Source: JBMOLK01 sp049325575 (GTDB lineage Bacteria > Bacillota > Clostridia > Acetivibrionales > Acetivibrionaceae). From it: a DNA stretch of 6,290 nucleotides. Positions 1 to 6,280 of this stretch are shown piece after piece. Numbering within the stretch: position 1 is the stretch's first letter; each line of letters begins with the position of its first letter. The position numbers and the translations under genes were made by a program. The stretch lies in contig JBMOLK010000247.1 in the NCBI GenBank assembly GCA_049325575.1, positions 1 through 6,290 of the forward strand, given 5' to 3'. Under the pieces are notes generated by a model. It was not told the origin of the DNA. It worked only from the letters and a program-made list of their open reading frames with translations, and did not search any database.

Positions 1-1450
1 CAATAATAGGAGTATGTCTGTTTGTAATTCTTTCTTTACTTCGTATCATACTTGTTAGTGTATAGCCATCCATATCAGGCATTTGGTTATCCATCAGAAT
101 AAGATCAAAGATTTCCTTTTCATATTGTACCATGGCTTCTTTCCCATTTGATGCAACATGAACCGTGTACCCTCTTTGCTCAAGTGTTTTAGTTATTACA
201 AACCGGTTAACTTCGTTATCTTCAACCACCAATATGTTCAAATCCTTGGTCCTGGTAATGCTTTTATCCGGTTTATTTAAAATTAATACACATTCATCTT
301 CTTTCAATTCACAATTATTTTTTCTTAATGGTATAGTAAAACTAAATGAACTTCCCCTTCTCTCCATACTTTCGACCCATATTCTGCCGCCCATTAGCCT
401 AACTAACTTTGAACATATTGATAAGCCTAAACCTGTTCCGCCATATTTCTTTGTAATTGTACTATCAGCCTGTGTAAAGGATTCAAATATTATTTTCTGT
501 TTTTCTTTAGGAATGCCAATACCTGTATCGGATACAGTAAAACATAAAGTAACACTTTCATCACTATAGTCATCAACTTTTATAATTACTTTTATTTCAC
601 CGGATTCGGTAAACTTAACGGCATTATTGACCAGGTTTATTAGAATCTGCTTTATACGGTCAATGTCCCCTATTAGGTTGTCTGGTACCTCCGGGCTAAC
701 ATCATATGTTAATTCAACGCCCTTATCACAGGCCTTTATAGAAAATATCCTTAAAATGTCGCAAATATTGTCCCTAAGAACAAAAGGCGCTGGAATTATT
801 TCAAACATACCTGCTTCTATTTTTGACAAGTCCAGCAAGTCATTTATAATAGACATGAGCGATTCTGATGACTGCTTTAAAATATTAAGATATACCGACT
901 GCTCTTCACTTAGTTGGGTTTTTGAAAGCAATTCGATTATTCCAATTATTCCATTCATTGGCGTCCTTATTTCGTGACTGATGTTGGCCACAAACTCTGA
1001 TTTTGCGTTATTGGCAGCTTCTGCAGACTCTTTGGCTTCAGTAAGCTTTGTATTTGATTCCAAAAGCAATTCCTGATCTCTTCTATACCTTAGGGCAGAC
1101 TTAATTCTGGCCAATACCTCATCCTCTATGATTGGCTTTTTGACATAATCAAAGGCTCCTAAATCAAATGCTTTTTTAACATCATTGCTTTCAGTTTTTG
1201 CAGTTATCATAATAATTGGAATGTTTTTTATGTCAGGCTGGCTTTTTATGAGCTTGCAAATCTCATAACCATCAATTACAGGCATCATAATGTCCAGAAG
1301 AATAATATCAGGTTTTAAATCTTTGATATACCTGATTATATCAAGTCCATTATTCTTTGAATATACTGTGCATCCTTCATCTTCAAGTATCTGCTTCAGC
1401 AACCTAATGCTGTATGGCATATCATCAACGATTAAAACTTTTATATTCAT
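1..1450 (-). CDS. Hybrid sensor histidine kinase/response regulator (REC-HisKA-HATPase-REC), 3' end beyond window
   Basis: Cytosolic phosphorelay kinase; 483 residues are visible and the C-terminus runs off the left edge. An N-terminal receiver (about 3-118) has the acidic pair D9/D10, phosphoacceptor D53 in LLDIMMP, T83 and K105 before P106. A charged linker (about 120-150) leads to HisKA with SHEIRTPMN, phospho-histidine H159. The ATPase domain shows N276 in the N box (NLVNNAVKFT), D308 in DTGIG, FESF at 322-325 and GGTGLGL at 337-343. A second receiver starts near 404 (VVEDNEVN) with phosphoacceptor D454 in LMDNQMP and stops soon after D461-G462. All catalytic residues are intact. No membrane segment, PAS or other sensor domain is visible, so input probably arrives through the first receiver. 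The start at 1450 is preferred because AAGGA lies 8 bases upstream; the in-frame ATG at 1459 overlaps that site. A C-terminal Hpt or further domain outside the window is possible. Its target is unknown. Confidence 0.93.
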   Translation of the reverse strand, partial: MNIKVLIVDDMPYSIRLLKQILEDEGCTVYSKNNGLDIIRYIKDLKPDIILLDIMMPVIDGYEICKLIKSQPDIKNIPIIMITAKTESNDVKKAFDLGAFDYVKKPIIEDEVLARIKSALRYRRDQELLLESNTKLTEAKESAEAANNAKSEFVANISHEIRTPMNGIIGIIELLSKTQLSEEQSVYLNILKQSSESLMSIINDLLDLSKIEAGMFEIIPAPFVLRDNICDILRIFSIKACDKGVELTYDVSPEVPDNLIGDIDRIKQILINLVNNAVKFTESGEIKVIIKVDDYSDESVTLCFTVSDTGIGIPKEKQKIIFESFTQADSTITKKYGGTGLGLSICSKLVRLMGGRIWVESMERRGSSFSFTIPLRKNNCELKEDECVLILNKPDKSITRTKDLNILVVEDNEVNRFVITKTLEQRGYTVHVASNGKEAMVQYEKEIFDLILMDNQMPDMDGYTLTSMIRSKERITNRHTPII

Positions 1451-1538
1451 AGTTTTCATCCTTATAGAGTTAACTAGTGAAATATCATATTGTTGAAATT
1501 GCCGAAAGAATGACAGAAAAAAAGTTTAATATATTAAG

Positions 1539-1567
1539 ATTATATACTAAGACTCTCACTAAGAAAA
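1539..1567 (-). promoter_or_regulatory. Possible promoter of the hybrid kinase gene with hexamer direct repeat
   Basis: A perfect TATAAT is read on the minus strand at 1544-1539, about 89 bases before the kinase start. No good -35 box sits 16-18 bases upstream; TTTTCT at 1567-1562 is the nearest and is poor. Just upstream of the -10, the hexamer CTTAGT occurs twice on the minus strand (1563-1558 and 1551-1546) with a 12-base period. Weak -35 boxes overlaid by direct repeats are known for activator-dependent promoters, but here that is only an inference. The region is AT-rich, so a chance TATAAT is possible. The kinase could also be reached by read-through from the ASCH gene 175 bases upstream, since no terminator hairpin is evident between them. 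Confidence 0.3.
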
Positions 1568-1625
1568 GTATTTAGATAAAAGCTCTTTATTGGGAATTGG
1601 TGATAATATTCACTTGCCATATAAA

Positions 1626-2078
1626 TCAAAATCTGGATTTTTCATAATTATACGGAATACTTGTTCCGACAATTACATCTTCTATTTTTTCGATTATAAG
1701 CCAATCATCCATATTACTTTGACGGTCAAATTCTAATGGAGTTATTTTCTTAACATTACTAAATTCAGCTAAACAAATACATTTCTTGTGCCATCTCGCT
1801 TTTTGTTTTTCTGACAAATTAAGTTTATCCTGGTTTTCTTCCAGCACTCTATTAATTTCTTCTTCTGATAACTTTACGTAATTTTGAACACTTACAACAG
1901 TAGCAGTGGCAGATACTTTCCCTGTACCTTTCTTCATGAAGTATAACATTTCACCCTCAAAGACTCTGCTATGTGGTATTTTTCTACCTGCTGCCGATCT
2001 GATAACCATAGTTTTAGTTCCATCAAGAATCTTCTCCAAGACCTTTTCTTTATCATCACAATAAACCAAATGTACCAT
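1626..2078 (-). CDS. ASCH-like domain protein, 150 residues
   Basis: Small soluble protein that resembles the ASCH superfamily, a PUA-like beta-barrel fold associated with RNA or nucleotide binding; the exact role is unknown. The visible signature is the N-terminal helix followed by ILDGTKTMVIR (17-27), which matches the family's I..G.KT...R pattern with K22 and R27. Then come a basic segment around R32-K33, a GEMLYFMKKG strand pair (42-51) and a VSATATVVSV strand (55-64). A charged helical insert spans about 69-100, with cysteines C100 and C102, and a final barrel strand-helix includes DDWLIIEKIEDV (124-135). The start at 2078 is chosen because GGAGG lies 7 bases upstream. An in-frame ATG at 2141 would overlap the regulator gene and lacks such a site. 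It follows the AraC-type gene by 35 bases and is probably cotranscribed with it. The family call rests on motif pattern only. Confidence 0.75.
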   Translation of the reverse strand: MVHLVYCDDKEKVLEKILDGTKTMVIRSAAGRKIPHSRVFEGEMLYFMKKGTGKVSATATVVSVQNYVKLSEEEINRVLEENQDKLNLSEKQKARWHKKCICLAEFSNVKKITPLEFDRQSNMDDWLIIEKIEDVIVGTSIPYNYEKSRF

Positions 2079-2080
2079 TT

Positions 2081-2091
2081 TGATTCCTCCA
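2081..2091 (-). promoter_or_regulatory. Ribosome binding site deciding the ASCH-like start
   Basis: GGAGG on the minus strand (2090-2086), 7 bases before the ATG at 2078. It lies inside the longer reading frame that opens at 2141 and so argues for the shorter, 150-residue protein. Confidence 0.75.
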
Positions 2092-2113
2092 ATATTTTGT
2101 AATCTTAAATATT

Positions 2114-2974
2114 CTATACTTTTTTTGTGATTGGCACCCATACTTCACACTTATAATCCTCTGCCTGTTGATTTCCATCTGAATATACTTCTATATCAGG
2201 TGCATTGGCATATTGATACCCTGATGTTGGCAGCCACTCTGTCACAATACGCCTTTGCAGGTTTTGTAGTGTTTCCGGCAAGGGTCCTACTGATTCAAAA
2301 ATTGCCCAGGTACATTCAGGAATATTATAATCATACATTCCATCAGGGGCCTCTTTGTCTGTAGCTGCTGCAATATAGTAGTCAAAGTCTTTACCGTTCA
2401 TACAAGTGCTAACACCTAAAAGACCGAATGGCTCTTTGCACATCAAAGAACATATTACAGGAATCATGCCATTCTCCACCGTCTTTTGCCAAAACGCTGG
2501 TACTGCCACAAAATTTTCCTCAATGTTTAGTTCGAAATGTTCCCTTACACCAACTACTCTAAAAGCTTCTTTCTTCTCAATTCTGTAATTCATTTCTGTA
2601 TCTCCTGTTATCGATATTTTGAAGCTGATTGGTGGAAATGCCTTCAGTTTTATACCGCTAGACCTTGCCTCTGATGGTGAAATACCATGAATACTTTTAA
2701 ACGTTCTTGTAAAAGCAGTTGGTGAATCATATCCATACTTTAGTGCAATATCAATAATCTTAATATCTGTACTCTGTAAATCAAAAGCCGCTCGTGTCAT
2801 CTTTCTTCGTCTAACGTATTCTGACAGAGGGATATTTGCAATATAGGAAAACATTCTTTGAAAATGAAACACTGAACAGCAAGCTATTTCAGCTGCTTTT
2901 TCAAGTTCTATACCCTCCTCTAAATGTTCTTCCATATAGTTAACTGCCTTATTTAATTGCTCTATCCATTCCAT
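2114..2974 (-). CDS. AraC-family regulator with C-terminal GyrI-like effector-binding domain
   Basis: Transcription factor of 286 residues, with the DNA-binding part first and the ligand part second, as in Rob-like regulators. The AraC domain covers about 8-105. The first helix-turn-helix is about 24-43 (LEKAAEIACCSVFHFQRMFS). The second is about 72-94, followed by the typical G97-I-S-P100 ending. A linker (about 106-128) joins a GyrI-like domain (about 130-286) beginning YRIEKKEAFRVVGVREH. That domain ends with the family's characteristic E262-V-Y ... E277-V-W-V-P281 strand, which usually lines the ligand pocket. Related domains bind bulky, often cationic or hydrophobic drugs, so a drug or metabolite ligand is more likely than a sugar (inference). 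The start is firm: AAGGAG sits 8 bases upstream of the ATG. The ASCH-like gene follows after 35 bases, forming a likely two-gene unit. Length is normal and no defects are visible. Self-regulation is possible but no operator was proved. Confidence 0.92.
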   Translation of the reverse strand: MEWIEQLNKAVNYMEEHLEEGIELEKAAEIACCSVFHFQRMFSYIANIPLSEYVRRRKMTRAAFDLQSTDIKIIDIALKYGYDSPTAFTRTFKSIHGISPSEARSSGIKLKAFPPISFKISITGDTEMNYRIEKKEAFRVVGVREHFELNIEENFVAVPAFWQKTVENGMIPVICSLMCKEPFGLLGVSTCMNGKDFDYYIAAATDKEAPDGMYDYNIPECTWAIFESVGPLPETLQNLQRRIVTEWLPTSGYQYANAPDIEVYSDGNQQAEDYKCEVWVPITKKV

Positions 2975-2996
2975 TTAATCAACTCCTTACGATAAA

Positions 2997-3025
2997 AGTA
3001 TATCTATTTGAGCTAAATCAGTCCT
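2997..3025 (-). promoter_or_regulatory. Possible promoter of the AraC-type regulator gene
   Basis: TATACT (5 of 6 to the -10 consensus) is read on the minus strand at 3002-2997, 22 bases before the ATG at 2974. The -35 position 17 bases upstream reads AGGACT (3 of 6), so the promoter is weak and may need activation. This is the best candidate seen between the regulator and the decayed frame upstream. Confidence 0.3.
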
Positions 3026-3241
3026 CTCATCTTCTGCACAAAAGAGAGAAATATATGGAAAATCTTTACTTTGCTATCTTAAACAACTACAAATTACAAT
3101 AATGGGAGCCATGGGATTTTTAATATCATATGGTTTCTATTTAATCCTATGAGTTACCACATTGTTTCCTCTGGTTTTTAATAAAACTTATTAACATAGG
3201 TACATCATTTTTTGTTATATTTTGTAAGTCATAGTGCCTTG

Positions 3242-3260
3242 ATGGAAAACTATTTTCCAT
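3242..3260. repeat. Perfect 8-bp inverted repeat, 3-base spacer
   Basis: ATGGAAAA (3242-3249) and TTTTCCAT (3253-3260) are exact reverse complements around CTA. It sits inside the decayed reading frame, about 270 bases upstream of the AraC-type gene. It could be a protein-binding dyad or simply a chance product of coding sequence. Confidence 0.5.
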
Positions 3261-3358
3261 GTACCACTTAAGAATTTCCATAATGTTCTTTGTTTACACC
3301 AATCCAAGTAATATAAGCAGCATCATCAATAGAAGTAAAGTCTTTAGAATATCTTACT

Positions 3359-3391
3359 ATAGTATAATATACTATTCCACTCTATGGAATA
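3359..3391. repeat. Two overlapping perfect inverted repeats
   Basis: ATAGTATA (3359-3366) and TATACTAT (3368-3375) form an 8-bp dyad around one base. Overlapping it, TATTCCA (3373-3379) and TGGAATA (3385-3391) form a 7-bp dyad with a 5-base spacer. The pair lies in the gene-free stretch between the GH74 terminator and the AraC-type gene and overlaps the in-frame stop of the decayed frame. The second dyad has the size of a repressor half-site pair. The AT-rich first dyad is more easily explained by composition. Confidence 0.5.
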
Positions 3392-3461
3392 ATAATGTAA
3401 TTAGCACCCCTTAGTAACAAACCATATAGTACTTTTTAATATTACAAATCTCTAGTCTTTC

Positions 3462-3503
3462 AAAATGGAACAAAGTGAAAGCCAGCGTTTTTAGGCGCTG
3501 GCT
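3462..3503 (-). terminator. Rho-independent terminator of the GH74 gene
   Basis: Read on the minus strand, AGCCAGCG (3503-3496) and CGCTGGCT (3487-3480) pair as an 8-bp, GC-rich stem around an 8-base loop CCTAAAAA. The stem is followed by a T-rich but interrupted tail (TTCACTTTGTTCCATTTT). It lies 55 bases after the GH74 stop codon. The plus-strand reading has no comparable T-rich tail, so the direction is clear. The broken T-tract suggests some read-through is possible. Confidence 0.75.
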
Positions 3504-3558
3504 GATAACATTTCCTTATAGGGCTTAAGCAAACTATCCGTTTTACGAATGGTAATGA

Positions 3559-6222
3559 TTAAAATGAATTAATAATTCTCAAGATATATCTTTTTAGCAA
3601 TGTCAAATCTGTAGAATCAACTTTTCCATCACTGTTAACATCGGCATTGATTAATTGATTTCCAGTAAGTGTATTTATACGGAGAATATGCCTTTTTAAT
3701 AATGTATAGTCAGTTGAATCAACTCTTCCGTCAATATTAATATCTCCCTTACTACCAGAACCAGATGGTGTAGGCTTTGGTGTCGATGATGGTGACGGTG
3801 TTACAGAGCCTGATATAGGTTCTCCATATACAATGCCTCTCCCGTTGGTTCCAACAAAAACACGCCCATAAACTCTTAGATCTCCTGTAATTGCGTAGTT
3901 TATAGAACCATACTGGTGCTGGTCGTCATTCACTCTCACCCAATTTTTAGCCATATCATCAGAACGGTAGACAGCGTATAAACCATCTGTTTCACCGGTG
4001 ATATAAATAGCAAGATAATCTTCTCCAGCTTTAGCTTTACCAAATCCAACTACGTCACATCTTGTAATGCCGTCAACTTTCTGTATAGTTTTACCGCCGT
4101 CAGTTGTGTATGAAAGACCTGTGTAAGAACCTGGAATCCATACATGGCCTTCTTTACCCGGAACTGCTTTGATTTTAGAAGAATAAGACTCCAGACCGGT
4201 CTGTACAGCTGTAAATGTTTGACCACCATCATTACTAACATAGAAAGTACTTTCTGCATATGCATAGAATACTTTTGGGTTTACTCTATCTGAAGCAATA
4301 TTTGCACCTTTCGGAAGTGTACTGACAGCTTTCCATCCACCATTTACATAACATATAACTCCTTGGCTTGTGCTCGGTGACCAGACAAATGTTGAACCAT
4401 CAGCAGACACTGCAACAGTACCAGCCTGTACAATATCATCTGCAGTAGTAGAAGGGAATGTATAGCTTACATTTGGCTGAACATCTGTCCATGTTTTACC
4501 ACCATCTTTTGAAATACCAATGCTCTTTTTGACCATTTCGTATTGTTCTTTTTCTTTAGTACCCACTCTTACAATAATATTTGGATTGAGCTCTGCATAG
4601 TCCAAACCTGTAGTACCTGTAAATGTAGGACCTGTCATCATACTTTGAGGACCTACTTTTAAGTCTTTATGTACGAATCCACAGATATCGTTAACACCGC
4701 TTATTAGTTCTACACCATCAATTGGAGGGCATATTAGACTTAAGACCGCAGTTTCTTCAACTCCCATTCCCATAACTTCAATATTTACATATTGACCTCT
4801 ATCCCAGTCAGTCAAATTCCTTGTACCGTAAATAGTAGCCCCGGTACCGTACATCATTTCATCCGAATTAAAAGGATTAATCTCAATATCACCCATCATC
4901 CAACCAAGTTTTGGTGTAGGGTTGTCCATTACTTCGTTACCAGTTACCAATCCGCCATTAGCAGCGTTTAGCGCTCTTCCCCATGAAAGCCAGGGTGCTT
5001 TTGAAATATCCATAGTATATTTCAAATTTCTTGATGGCCATGAATCGCCAAATTCCCAAATAGAATCCCACGTTTTTCCTGCGTCTGTTGAGCGGAAAAT
5101 ATAGTTATCCGGCCACCATGACTGAAGTGATGTAACTATAAGCGTATCCGGATTTTGTGCATCAACACTTAAACCTGCATACCCGTACCAGTTTTCATGC
5201 TTTGGCGTACCATCCCAGTTGTAACCTGAAGGAGGGGTTATATCTGTCCACACACCCGTATTTGTGTCATATTTATAAACTGCACCGTCATCACATTGAT
5301 AAGGGCCACCTCTATCACCATATGTAACATATAGAATTCCGGTTTTGCTTATAACTCCATGATGAGGTATACCAATTGTCATGGCATTACTATTATGCCT
5401 TGTAAAAGTACTTTCTGTAGGCTGACCTGGAACTGGTTGCCATGTTAAACCTGCATCGTGACTAACATATAATGGATTCTTTTTATCGGCAACACCAACA
5501 TAAATGTCCTTTGTTGGTGTACCTTTAGTACCCTTATCTGAATCAAAAGTTACAAAACACAGTCCCAAATTATCAGCTGTATAGGCGTACTCTGGATCTT
5601 CAACATAATTTCCGACATTTGTGAAACTGGTAACCTTTGCCCATGTCTTACCATAGTCTGTACTTTTCCACAAGCCATTACCGCTTCTTGCTGCAAAATA
5701 TAATATATTATTGCTGTTAGGATCAACCATCAAACGCTCACCAACTGAACGACCTGGCATATTTCCACCAAATTTGAATGGCAACTCTGTCCTCTCCCAT
5801 GTTTTACCGTAATCATCCGAACGTAGAATATGTCCATTCATTGTTGTCCAGTCATTTGTATATGTACCAGCTGCAATATAAACTCTATTTGTTTCAACAG
5901 GATCAGTAGCTATACTTTCACACCCTAAAAGATTCCATTCATCTGGCGATACCCAGTCAGTAAGAGGCTCCCACTCTAATGTTTGCTTATTTCTTATATA
6001 TGCCCCGCCCATGTCGGTACGAGCATAAACAAGACCTTCCTCAGTCGGATTATAAACAATCCCACAAACAAATCCGCCGCCGCCTCCAATTTCAACATTA
6101 TCCCATTTATATGGCACACTAGGGGCTCCATTTACAGACAGAACCGGCGCAAGTAAAGAAACAGTTGTAAAAACAATAAGTAAAACAAACATTTTAAATC
6201 TGTCAATATTTCTTATTTTCAT
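3559..6222 (-). CDS. xgh74A: Cellulosomal GH74 endo-xyloglucanase with C-terminal type I dockerin
   Basis: Secreted enzyme of 887 residues, predicted to cut the beta-1,4-glucan backbone of xyloglucan with inversion (GH74, EC 3.2.1.151 class). A signal peptide covers about 1-33 (basic N-terminus, hydrophobic FVLLIVFTTVSLLAPVL, likely cut after NGA). The catalytic unit (about 36-800) is the paired seven-bladed propeller of GH74. D70 in YARTDMGGAYI aligns with the known first catalytic Asp. D512 in ISGVNDICGF is the pseudo-symmetric candidate for the second. Asp-box repeats (S.D.G.TW type) recur near 135, 187, 254, 378, 571, 663, 706 and 754. The module closes with GRVFVGTNGRGIVYGEP. A Pro/Ser/Thr linker (about 804-825) leads to a dockerin (826-887). 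Its two calcium loops are D827-N829-D831-D835-D838 and D861-N863-D865-D869-D872, each followed by LLKR..ILR. Ser-Thr at 836/837 and 870/871 match the C. thermocellum cohesin code. No CBM is visible. The start is supported by GGGAGG 9 bases upstream. The symbol follows the C. thermocellum enzyme by resemblance. Confidence 0.96.
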   Translation of the reverse strand: MKIRNIDRFKMFVLLIVFTTVSLLAPVLSVNGAPSVPYKWDNVEIGGGGGFVCGIVYNPTEEGLVYARTDMGGAYIRNKQTLEWEPLTDWVSPDEWNLLGCESIATDPVETNRVYIAAGTYTNDWTTMNGHILRSDDYGKTWERTELPFKFGGNMPGRSVGERLMVDPNSNNILYFAARSGNGLWKSTDYGKTWAKVTSFTNVGNYVEDPEYAYTADNLGLCFVTFDSDKGTKGTPTKDIYVGVADKKNPLYVSHDAGLTWQPVPGQPTESTFTRHNSNAMTIGIPHHGVISKTGILYVTYGDRGGPYQCDDGAVYKYDTNTGVWTDITPPSGYNWDGTPKHENWYGYAGLSVDAQNPDTLIVTSLQSWWPDNYIFRSTDAGKTWDSIWEFGDSWPSRNLKYTMDISKAPWLSWGRALNAANGGLVTGNEVMDNPTPKLGWMMGDIEINPFNSDEMMYGTGATIYGTRNLTDWDRGQYVNIEVMGMGVEETAVLSLICPPIDGVELISGVNDICGFVHKDLKVGPQSMMTGPTFTGTTGLDYAELNPNIIVRVGTKEKEQYEMVKKSIGISKDGGKTWTDVQPNVSYTFPSTTADDIVQAGTVAVSADGSTFVWSPSTSQGVICYVNGGWKAVSTLPKGANIASDRVNPKVFYAYAESTFYVSNDGGQTFTAVQTGLESYSSKIKAVPGKEGHVWIPGSYTGLSYTTDGGKTIQKVDGITRCDVVGFGKAKAGEDYLAIYITGETDGLYAVYRSDDMAKNWVRVNDDQHQYGSINYAITGDLRVYGRVFVGTNGRGIVYGEPISGSVTPSPSSTPKPTPSGSGSKGDINIDGRVDSTDYTLLKRHILRINTLTGNQLINADVNSDGKVDSTDLTLLKRYILRIINSF

Positions 6223-6231
6223 AAAAACTAA

Positions 6232-6280
6232 CCTCCCAGACTTATATTCTTTTCTCTCATACCATTTTTAAAATTGTCAA
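6232..6280 (-). promoter_or_regulatory. GH74 upstream region: strong RBS and possible -35 box
   Basis: GGGAGG on the minus strand (6237-6232) lies 9 bases before the GH74 ATG and fixes the start. A perfect TTGACA -35 sequence is read at 6280-6275, but the position 17 bases downstream (AGAGAA) is not a good -10. TGGTATGAG at 6264-6256 could serve as an extended -10 on its own. The ribosome binding site is secure; the promoter is uncertain, and the real one may lie beyond the right edge. Confidence 0.4.

Larger units (their letters stand above)
3147..3435 (-). pseudogene. Apparent decayed coding sequence, family not recognised
   Basis: This stretch reads like real protein on the minus strand but is broken. 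From 3435 one phase gives KVLYGLLLRGANYIIIP, then a TAG stop (3384-3382). The same phase continues for 37 codons, including YSKDFTSIDDAAYITWIGV, to a TAA at 3270-3268. Coding character then continues in the +1 phase, with KWYMENSFPSRHYDL and later VPMLISFIKNQRK, to a TAG at 3149-3147. Removing one T near 3271-3273 would join the two phases as HYGN-LKWYM. No start codon with a ribosome binding site exists: an ATG at 3281 could open a 44-residue frame but has no good site before it. The composition is balanced and rich in Asp, Gly, Ala and Trp, unlike random AT-rich spacer. The evidence is amino-acid plausibility only, so chance cannot be excluded. I do not recognise the family. It lies just downstream of the GH74 terminator. 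Confidence 0.42.
2975..3558. other. 584-bp stretch without an intact gene
   Basis: Going leftward from the GH74 stop codon, it holds the hairpin terminator (3480-3503), the decayed reading frame (3435-3147) and three perfect inverted repeats (3359-3375, 3373-3391, 3242-3260). The last about 170 bases carry the probable promoter and the AAGGAG site of the AraC-type gene. No tRNA, riboswitch or transposase remnant was recognised, and the plus strand shows no convincing frame. Confidence 0.6.

Noticed and set aside
165..977. Plus-strand open frames at 165-569 and 627-977
   Set aside because: They are antisense to the kinase gene, whose minus-strand translation is continuous and carries every expected motif.
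1451..1459. Kinase start at the ATG at 1459
   Set aside because: AAGG abuts this ATG directly, whereas the ATG at 1450 has AAGGA 8 bases upstream and begins exactly at the usual receiver N-terminus.
1290..1496. Plus-strand frame of 68 codons
   Set aside because: Antisense to the first receiver domain of the kinase; low-complexity hydrophobic sequence with no ribosome binding site support.
1604..1617. GTGA-N6-TCAC dyad downstream of the ASCH-like gene as a terminator
   Set aside because: A 4-bp stem with no T-rich tail on the relevant strand is too weak.
2079..2141. Longer ASCH-like protein starting at 2141
   Set aside because: It would overlap the regulator gene by 28 bases and add 21 residues with no family resemblance, while the ATG at 2078 has GGAGG at ideal spacing.
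2131..2588. Plus-strand frames at 2131-2364 and 2406-2588
   Set aside because: Antisense to the AraC-type regulator, which has full domain support.
3102..3120. Small hairpin ATGG-GAG-CCAT followed by GGGATTTTT as a plus-strand terminator
   Set aside because: The stem is only 4 bp and no plus-strand gene exists for it to terminate.
3147..3281. Intact 44-residue small protein starting at the ATG at 3281
   Set aside because: No usable ribosome binding site precedes it, and coding-like sequence continues upstream in another phase, so a broken longer frame is the simpler reading.
4050..5104. Minus-strand frame 4050-4265 and plus-strand frame 4922-5104 inside the GH74 gene
   Set aside because: Both are out-of-frame shadows of the intact xyloglucanase sequence.
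3559..6222. Control of the GH74 gene by the neighbouring AraC-type regulator
   Set aside because: The regulator lies downstream behind a terminator and carries a GyrI-like, drug-type effector domain rather than a sugar-binding one, so nothing in the sequence links the two.
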